Shown in pieces: positions 59,754-64,000 of a stretch of DNA of 64,000 nt; the stretch's first letter is position 1, and each line of letters starts with the position of its first letter. The stretch is from UMGS172 sp964424555 (GTDB lineage Bacteria > Bacillota > Clostridia > Oscillospirales > Acutalibacteraceae), in contig CAYRIX010000007.1 in assembly GCA_964424555.1 (NCBI GenBank), positions 1-64,000 on the forward strand, in the 5' to 3' direction. The notes beneath the pieces were generated by a model that was not told the origin of the DNA, searched no databases, and saw nothing but the letters and a program-made list of their open reading frames with translations. The translations under genes and the position numbers were made by a program.

Positions 59754-61187
59754 ATGATTTATGATGTAGCGGTCATCGGCGCAGGTGTCGTCGGCGGTAT
59801 GGTTACAAGAGAGCTGACAAAATACCATCTTTCGGTCGTTCTCGTGGATAAGGAAAATGACGTGGCCTGCGGTGCATCCAAGGCCAACAGCGGCATTATC
59901 CACGGTGGCTTTGACCCCGAGCCTGACACATTGAAGGCCAAGCTTAATTCGGAGGGTGTTTCTAAGCTTTACGAAACGGCCAAGGAGCTTTGTGTTCCCC
60001 ACAAGAACAACGGCTCATTTGTTTGTGCTTTCTCGGCTGAGGAGGACAAGGCAGTGCGGGAGCTTTACGAAAGAGGCTTAAAAAACGGTATCGATGGCAT
60101 GTCGGTCATTTCGGGCGATGAGGCAAGAGCTATCGAGCCTAATCTTTCACCTGAGATAACCTCGGTTCTGAATGTGCCCACGGCAGGCATTATCTGCCCT
60201 TACGAGCTGACCATTGCCGCCGTTGGCAACGCAATGAAAAACGGCGCGAAGCTTATTACCGATTTTACGGTTACAGCTATAGTAAATGCCGACGGTGTTT
60301 TCACCGTCTCGTCGGCTGACGGCCGTGAGGTAAAGGCCAAATACATAATCAACTGTGCAGGCTGCTATTCCGACAAGGTGGCTAATATGGTGGGCGACAC
60401 CTCGTTTGAGATAATCCCAAGAGCAGGCCAATACATTCTGCTTGACAAAAAAGAGGGTGCAAGAGTCACCCATACTATTTTTCAGGTGCCGTCCAAAGAG
60501 GGCAAGGGAATCCTTGTTTCTCCCACAGTTGACGGCAATCTCTTGACAGGTCCCACCGCTGAGGCGGTTGACTGTCCTCTGTGCGTCAACACCACTCCCG
60601 ACGGACTTGAGACTGTTCAAAAGCTGGCCGCAAAAAGCGTTCCTTCGTTGCAGTTCAGAGAGGTCATTACCTCATTCTGCGGTGTACGTTCATCCGAGAA
60701 AAACGGCGACTTCATTATCGAGGAAAGCCGAGTACAAAAGGGCTTCATAAATGTTGCCGCCATTGATTCTCCCGGGCTGACCTCATGTGTTGCCATTGCC
60801 GAGTATACGGTTGATATTCTCCGCAATATGGGGGTTGAACTTATTAACAACGATGCTTTCGACGGTACACGTGACGATCCACACTTCTTCCGCCACATGT
60901 CGGACGTGGAGAAGAATGAATTTATCAAGAAAAAACCTGAATACGGCAAGATAATCTGCCGTTGTGAGACCGTTACCGAGGGTGAGATAAGGGATGCTAT
61001 CCGCCGTGACCCCAAGCCGCAGGATATTGACGGTGTGAAGCGCCGCACAAGATCGGGTATGGGACGCTGTCAGGGTGGCTTCTGCAAGCCGTTTGTCATG
61101 AAGCTTATTGCCGAGGAAGAGGGCAAGCGTATGGAAGATGTCACCAAAAACGGTAAGACCTCACAGATGGTCATAGGCAAGCTTTAA
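59754..61187 (+). CDS. glpA: Glycerol-3-phosphate dehydrogenase-like FAD oxidoreductase (GlpA type)
   Basis: A 477-residue DAO-family flavoprotein. GAGVVG at 9-14 is the FAD loop; GASKANSGIIHGGFDP is the family signature. The C-terminal ~75 residues form a BFD-like Fe-S domain with CRCETVTEGE (C402, C404) and GRCQGGFC (C439, C444). It oxidises glycerol-3-phosphate to dihydroxyacetone phosphate. It forms an operon with a GlpB-like protein and a DUF1667 protein, as in clostridia lacking membrane GlpD. Confidence 0.87.
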   Translation: MIYDVAVIGAGVVGGMVTRELTKYHLSVVLVDKENDVACGASKANSGIIHGGFDPEPDTLKAKLNSEGVSKLYETAKELCVPHKNNGSFVCAFSAEEDKAVRELYERGLKNGIDGMSVISGDEARAIEPNLSPEITSVLNVPTAGIICPYELTIAAVGNAMKNGAKLITDFTVTAIVNADGVFTVSSADGREVKAKYIINCAGCYSDKVANMVGDTSFEIIPRAGQYILLDKKEGARVTHTIFQVPSKEGKGILVSPTVDGNLLTGPTAEAVDCPLCVNTTPDGLETVQKLAAKSVPSLQFREVITSFCGVRSSEKNGDFIIEESRVQKGFINVAAIDSPGLTSCVAIAEYTVDILRNMGVELINNDAFDGTRDDPHFFRHMSDVEKNEFIKKKPEYGKIICRCETVTEGEIRDAIRRDPKPQDIDGVKRRTRSGMGRCQGGFCKPFVMKLIAEEEGKRMEDVTKNGKTSQMVIGKL

Positions 61188-61198
61188 GGAGGTTAGGT

Positions 61199-62443
61199 AT
61201 GTTAGAACATGATATAGTAATTATCGGCGGAGGTCCTGCAGGCATGGCGGCTGCTGTGGCCGCTTGGGACAAGGGTGCAACCGACATTGTAATATTAGAC
61301 CGTGATGATGACATCGGCGGAATTTTGCGTCAATGTATTCATAACGGCTTCGGTCTGCACAAGCTTGGACGTGAGCTTACAGGTCCTGAATATGCCGCAG
61401 TCTATAAGAAAAAGGTTGAAGATCGCCGCATAAAGGTGTATTATGAGACTATGGTCACCGATCTTACAGCAGACAAAGTGGTGACCGCCTCCAACCGTGA
61501 CGGAATTTTAAAGATCAGGGCTAAGGCCGTGATACTTGCAATGGGCTGTAGGGAGCGTAGCCGAGGTGCACTTAATATCAGCGGCAAGCGTCCTGCAGGC
61601 GTTTACAGTGCAGGTACCGCCCAAAAGCTGATGAACTGCGAGGGCTATACAGTAGGTAAGCGTGCGGTCATCTTGGGCTCGGGCGATATCGGTCTTATTA
61701 TGGCAAGACGTATGTCGCTTGAGGGCGCTAAGGTCGAGGCCGTATGTGAGCTGATGCCCTATTCGGGCGGACTCACCCGAAACATCGTACAGTGCCTTGA
61801 AGACTTCGGTATTCCGCTTTACCTTTCGACCACCGTTGCCGAGATCCACGGTGACCGCCGACTTGAAGGTGTAACTATTGCTGAGGTTGACGAAAACCGT
61901 CGCATTATCGAAAGCACAAAGCGTTATATTCCCTGTGACACCCTGCTTTTGTCGGTCGGCCTTATCCCCGAGAACGAGCTGACCCGTGCTGCAGGTATTC
62001 CCATCGACCCCGTAACTAACGGCGCCATAGTTGACGAAAACCGCGAGACAAAGGTTAGGGGAATCTTTGCTTGCGGAAATGTTTTGCAGGTTCATGACCT
62101 TGTTGACTATGTTTCGGACGAGGCTGAGATCGCAGGTATGGCTGCCGCCGAGCTTGTGCTGAACGGCAGAAGTGACGGTACGGTCATCGAAACCAAGGCG
62201 GGTAACGGAGTGCGCTATGTATTGCCTCAGCAGATTTCCATGACCGACTGCGATGTTTCACTTTTTATGCGTGTTGTAAAGCCCTACGGCAAGGTGCGTT
62301 TCACCGTAAAAAGCGGTGACGAGGTGCTTGCTACCGCAATAAAGGTCAAGGCCGCACCCGGTGAAATGGAAAAGATCACGGTCAAGTCGTCCAAGCTCAG
62401 CTCTGCCAAGGACACCGTTACCGTATCGTTGGAGGAAATATGA
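61199..62443 (+). CDS. GlpB-like NAD(P)/FAD oxidoreductase
   Basis: A 414-residue pyridine nucleotide-disulfide-type enzyme: GGGPAG at 10-15 for FAD and GSGDIG at about 160-165 for NAD(P). A CGN block (GIFACGNVLQVHDLVDYV) gives the redox-active region. It follows glpA by 11 bp and precedes the DUF1667 gene with a 4-base overlap. Likely passes electrons from the GlpA flavin to NAD or another acceptor. Confidence 0.87.
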   Translation: MLEHDIVIIGGGPAGMAAAVAAWDKGATDIVILDRDDDIGGILRQCIHNGFGLHKLGRELTGPEYAAVYKKKVEDRRIKVYYETMVTDLTADKVVTASNRDGILKIRAKAVILAMGCRERSRGALNISGKRPAGVYSAGTAQKLMNCEGYTVGKRAVILGSGDIGLIMARRMSLEGAKVEAVCELMPYSGGLTRNIVQCLEDFGIPLYLSTTVAEIHGDRRLEGVTIAEVDENRRIIESTKRYIPCDTLLLSVGLIPENELTRAAGIPIDPVTNGAIVDENRETKVRGIFACGNVLQVHDLVDYVSDEAEIAGMAAAELVLNGRSDGTVIETKAGNGVRYVLPQQISMTDCDVSLFMRVVKPYGKVRFTVKSGDEVLATAIKVKAAPGEMEKITVKSSKLSSAKDTVTVSLEEI

Positions 62444-62790
62444 TGGAAAGAAATTTAACCTGTATAATCTGCCCGAGAGGCTGTTCCCTGACCGTTACCG
62501 TTGACGGCGATAAGACTAAAGTAATAGGTCATAGCTGTCCCAAGGGAGAGCAGTACGGCGTTGACGAGGTTTTGAACCCCGTTCGTACCGTCACCTCTAT
62601 CGTCCGAGTTTCTAACCGTGAGGACACGATGGTCAGCGTCAAGACTGCCGAGCCCATATCTAAAGCGGAGATATTCAGCTTGATGAAGCTTATCCGTGAG
62701 ACAGAGGTCGAAGCCCCTGTTTCTATAGGTGATATTATTATCGAAAATGTTTTTGGTACCAACGTTATTGCGACCAAGGATATAAAATAA
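62440..62790 (+). CDS. DUF1667 protein, GlpC-like small electron carrier
   Basis: A 116-residue protein from ATG 62440 or 62443 (GGAGG at 62431). Four cysteines, C8, C11, C15 and C33 (CIICPRGC and SCPKG), can bind an Fe-S cluster or zinc. DUF1667 genes almost always accompany glpA/glpB-type genes, and the operon overlap supports this. It may be the small electron-transfer subunit of the complex. Ends before the HAD phosphatase. Confidence 0.88.
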   Translation: MMERNLTCIICPRGCSLTVTVDGDKTKVIGHSCPKGEQYGVDEVLNPVRTVTSIVRVSNREDTMVSVKTAEPISKAEIFSLMKLIRETEVEAPVSIGDIIIENVFGTNVIATKDIK

Positions 62791-62805
62791 TTTAAAGGTG
62801 TTTTT

Positions 62806-63612
62806 ATGAACGACAATACTGCAATTCTCAAAAATATCGATCTCTTTCTTTTTGACATGGACGGCACGCTGTACCTCGGCAACCGTCTGTATGACTTTAC
62901 CATTGAACTGCTTTCCACTATTAAGGCACAGGGTAAAAGGTATATGTTTATGACCAACAACTCATCAAAAAGCGTTGTTGATTATATCAAAAAGCTTGAC
63001 CGATTGGGCATTGCCGCTACCCAAGAGGAGTTTATCTCATCATCACAGGCCACATCGTATTATCTTAAAAAGACCTACCCCAATGCCAGACTTTATGTTT
63101 GCGGAACACAGTCGCTGAAGGATGAACTGACTCAAGAGGGCTTTACCGTGACCGAGGACGCACCCACGGCCGATGTACTGGTTATGGGTAACGATCAGGA
63201 GCTGACCTTCAAAAAGCTGGAGGATGTATGCCGTGAGCTGTTGACCCGAGAGGTGCCGTATGTTGCAACCAACCTTGATTATGTCTGCCCGACGGAGTTT
63301 GGCTCAGTGCCCGATTGCGGAAGTGTTTGTGATATGATATATAACTGCACCAAAAAGCGTCCGTTTTTGGTCGGTAAGCCCGAGGCGTTGATGCCCGAGC
63401 TTGCAATGGAGCGAACCAACACACCTAAAGAAAAGACCGCCGTTATAGGCGACCGTATTTACACCGATGTAAAGAGCGGACTTAATGCAGGCTGTCTTAG
63501 CATCCTTGTTATGAGTGGTGAGACCGACGAGCAGATATTGGCTGAATCGGTTGATAAGCCCGATATGGTACTAAGTGACTGCAGTGAAATAACCGAAGCA
63601 CTGAAAGCGTAA
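62806..63612 (+). CDS. HAD-IIA family phosphatase (NagD/glycerol-3-phosphate-phosphatase-like)
   Basis: A 268-residue HAD phosphatase. Catalytic DxDGT with D17 and D19, MTNNSS (motif II) and GDRIYTD (motif IV), plus the C2 cap typical of subfamily IIA (VCGTQSLKDELTQEGF). Substrates in the family include p-nitrophenyl phosphate, sugar phosphates and, in animals, glycerol-3-phosphate. It follows the DUF1667 gene by 15 bp in a glycerol-phosphate operon, so a glycerol-3-phosphate role is a reasonable guess. Confidence 0.87.
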   Translation: MNDNTAILKNIDLFLFDMDGTLYLGNRLYDFTIELLSTIKAQGKRYMFMTNNSSKSVVDYIKKLDRLGIAATQEEFISSSQATSYYLKKTYPNARLYVCGTQSLKDELTQEGFTVTEDAPTADVLVMGNDQELTFKKLEDVCRELLTREVPYVATNLDYVCPTEFGSVPDCGSVCDMIYNCTKKRPFLVGKPEALMPELAMERTNTPKEKTAVIGDRIYTDVKSGLNAGCLSILVMSGETDEQILAESVDKPDMVLSDCSEITEALKA

Positions 63613-63640
63613 TTAAAAAATATTAAACATCAATCCATAA

Positions 63641-63675
63641 AAAAGATTCCGAACAACTCTGCTCGGAATCTTTTG
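63641..63675 (+). terminator. Terminator of the glp operon
   Basis: AAAAGATTCCGA and TCGGAATCTTTT form a 12-bp stem around ACAACTCTGC, followed by GTTTTG. Confidence 0.9.
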
Positions 63676-63749
63676 TTTTGCTTGATTTTACGTGAGTAGG
63701 AAACGATGCCCTCGATGTTCCGCAAGGGCACAACAGATTTTACAGGTTC

Positions 63750-63920
63750 AGTTGTAGGGAACGGATTTATCCGTTCCGAGAGTCGGTATGCAACTTTGCG
63801 GAATGCATAAATGCATTCCCTACAAATAATAAAGTTTGGGAGGTTGATGTAGGGGAGGCGTTTCGCCTCCCGAAAAATAAAACGACGCATCATCGGGAGG
63901 GGAGACCCCTCCCCTACAAG
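63750..63920. repeat. Array of four GTAGGG-type palindromes
   Basis: Four adjacent hairpins, each touching a GTAGGG or CCCTAC edge: GGAACGGATTTATCCGTTCC (63758), GGAATGCATAAATGCATTCC (63800), GGGAGGCGTTTCGCCTCCC (63853) and a GGGAGGGG...CCCTCCCC stem (63896). Bodies differ but the form is the same, as in REP/MITE families. No coding frame there is credible. Confidence 0.8.
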
Positions 63921-63923
63921 GGC

Positions 63924-64000
63924 TCAAGGTTTTTGTTTTTTGTCGGTCACTCCCAAAAGATAATCGGTTGAGGTGTTATACAATTTAGCTAATGCAATCA
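63924..64000 (-). CDS. XRE family HTH regulator, 3' end only
   Basis: On the minus strand the frame IALAKLYNTSTDYLLGVTDK ends at TGA 63924-63926. This is the C-terminal end of helix 5 and the tail of a Cro/CI-type (XRE) HTH domain. The start is beyond the right window edge. Confidence 0.75.
   Translation of the reverse strand, partial: IALAKLYNTSTDYLLGVTDKKQKP

Overview
The window looks like chromosome of an anaerobic, Gram-positive Clostridia bacterium, most likely of the Oscillospirales/Ruminococcaceae type. The grounds are strong AGGAGG-type ribosome binding sites, TTGACA-N17-TATAAT promoters, a FakA/DegV/PlsX fatty-acid kinase operon, an Etf-linked lactate dehydrogenase, a GlpP-type antiterminator with a clostridial GlpA/GlpB/DUF1667 set, a YlbJ-like membrane protein and a glycine riboswitch. 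I cannot name the genus. No prophage, plasmid, integron or CRISPR array is present. Both ends cut through genes: a metallopeptidase on the left and an XRE-type regulator on the right.

Layout. 1-2.6 kb: truncated archaemetzincin-like metallopeptidase, a lipoprotein and a small protein flanked by REP-like inverted repeats. 2.7-8.6 kb: YbjN-like protein, M16 peptidase, SDR, two alpha/beta hydrolases and a GT2-GtrA glycosyltransferase. 8.6-18.1 kb: two divergent lipid clusters. The minus strand carries fatty-acid kinase (two DegV/FakB, FakA) and PlsX. The plus strand carries a membrane hydrolase, an acyl-activating enzyme fused to ACP, two PlsC-type acyltransferases, a free ACP and an LRAT-fold protein. 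18.4-19.15 kb: tRNA-His, tRNA-Gln and a 195-bp tandem repeat. 19.2-27 kb: murF-ddl-CDF transporter-ylbJ-like operon, a hydrolase and a PiT phosphate transporter. 27-36 kb: GH13 amylase, M14 carboxypeptidase, NUDIX hydrolase, a degenerate repeat field, lipoprotein phosphoesterase with divergent AraC regulator, pnuC with a structured leader, and a glycine riboswitch ahead of an AGCS symporter. 36-49.6 kb: tRNA-Arg, four-helix-bundle protein, Gfo/Idh/MocA oxidoreductase with AraC regulator, ComM, HtrA, cardiolipin synthase, split ThrE exporter, FliB-like protein, AraC regulator and an epimerase.

49.6-53 kb: an lctD-etfA-etfB operon (electron-confurcating lactate oxidation). 53.0-54.7 kb: no protein gene, but two diverged copies of a ~560-bp element. 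Each copy has a minus-strand promoter, a facing plus-strand promoter that drives an ~90-nt RNA ending in a terminator, and a minus-strand terminator hairpin with a compensatory base-pair change. Each copy also has two small hairpins with the same 6-nt loop, and that loop differs between the copies. This looks like a copy-specific antisense/loop-recognition RNA system, and I consider it the most novel signal in the window. 54.7-59 kb: DUF1846 protein with a hairpin leader, an esterase followed by a decayed GH28 pectinase, and an AraC regulator. 59-63.6 kb: glpP, a long terminator that is its likely target, then glpA-glpB-like-DUF1667 and a HAD-IIA phosphatase. The end carries an array of short palindromic repeats.

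All function assignments come from reading motifs and gene order by eye; no database search was possible.
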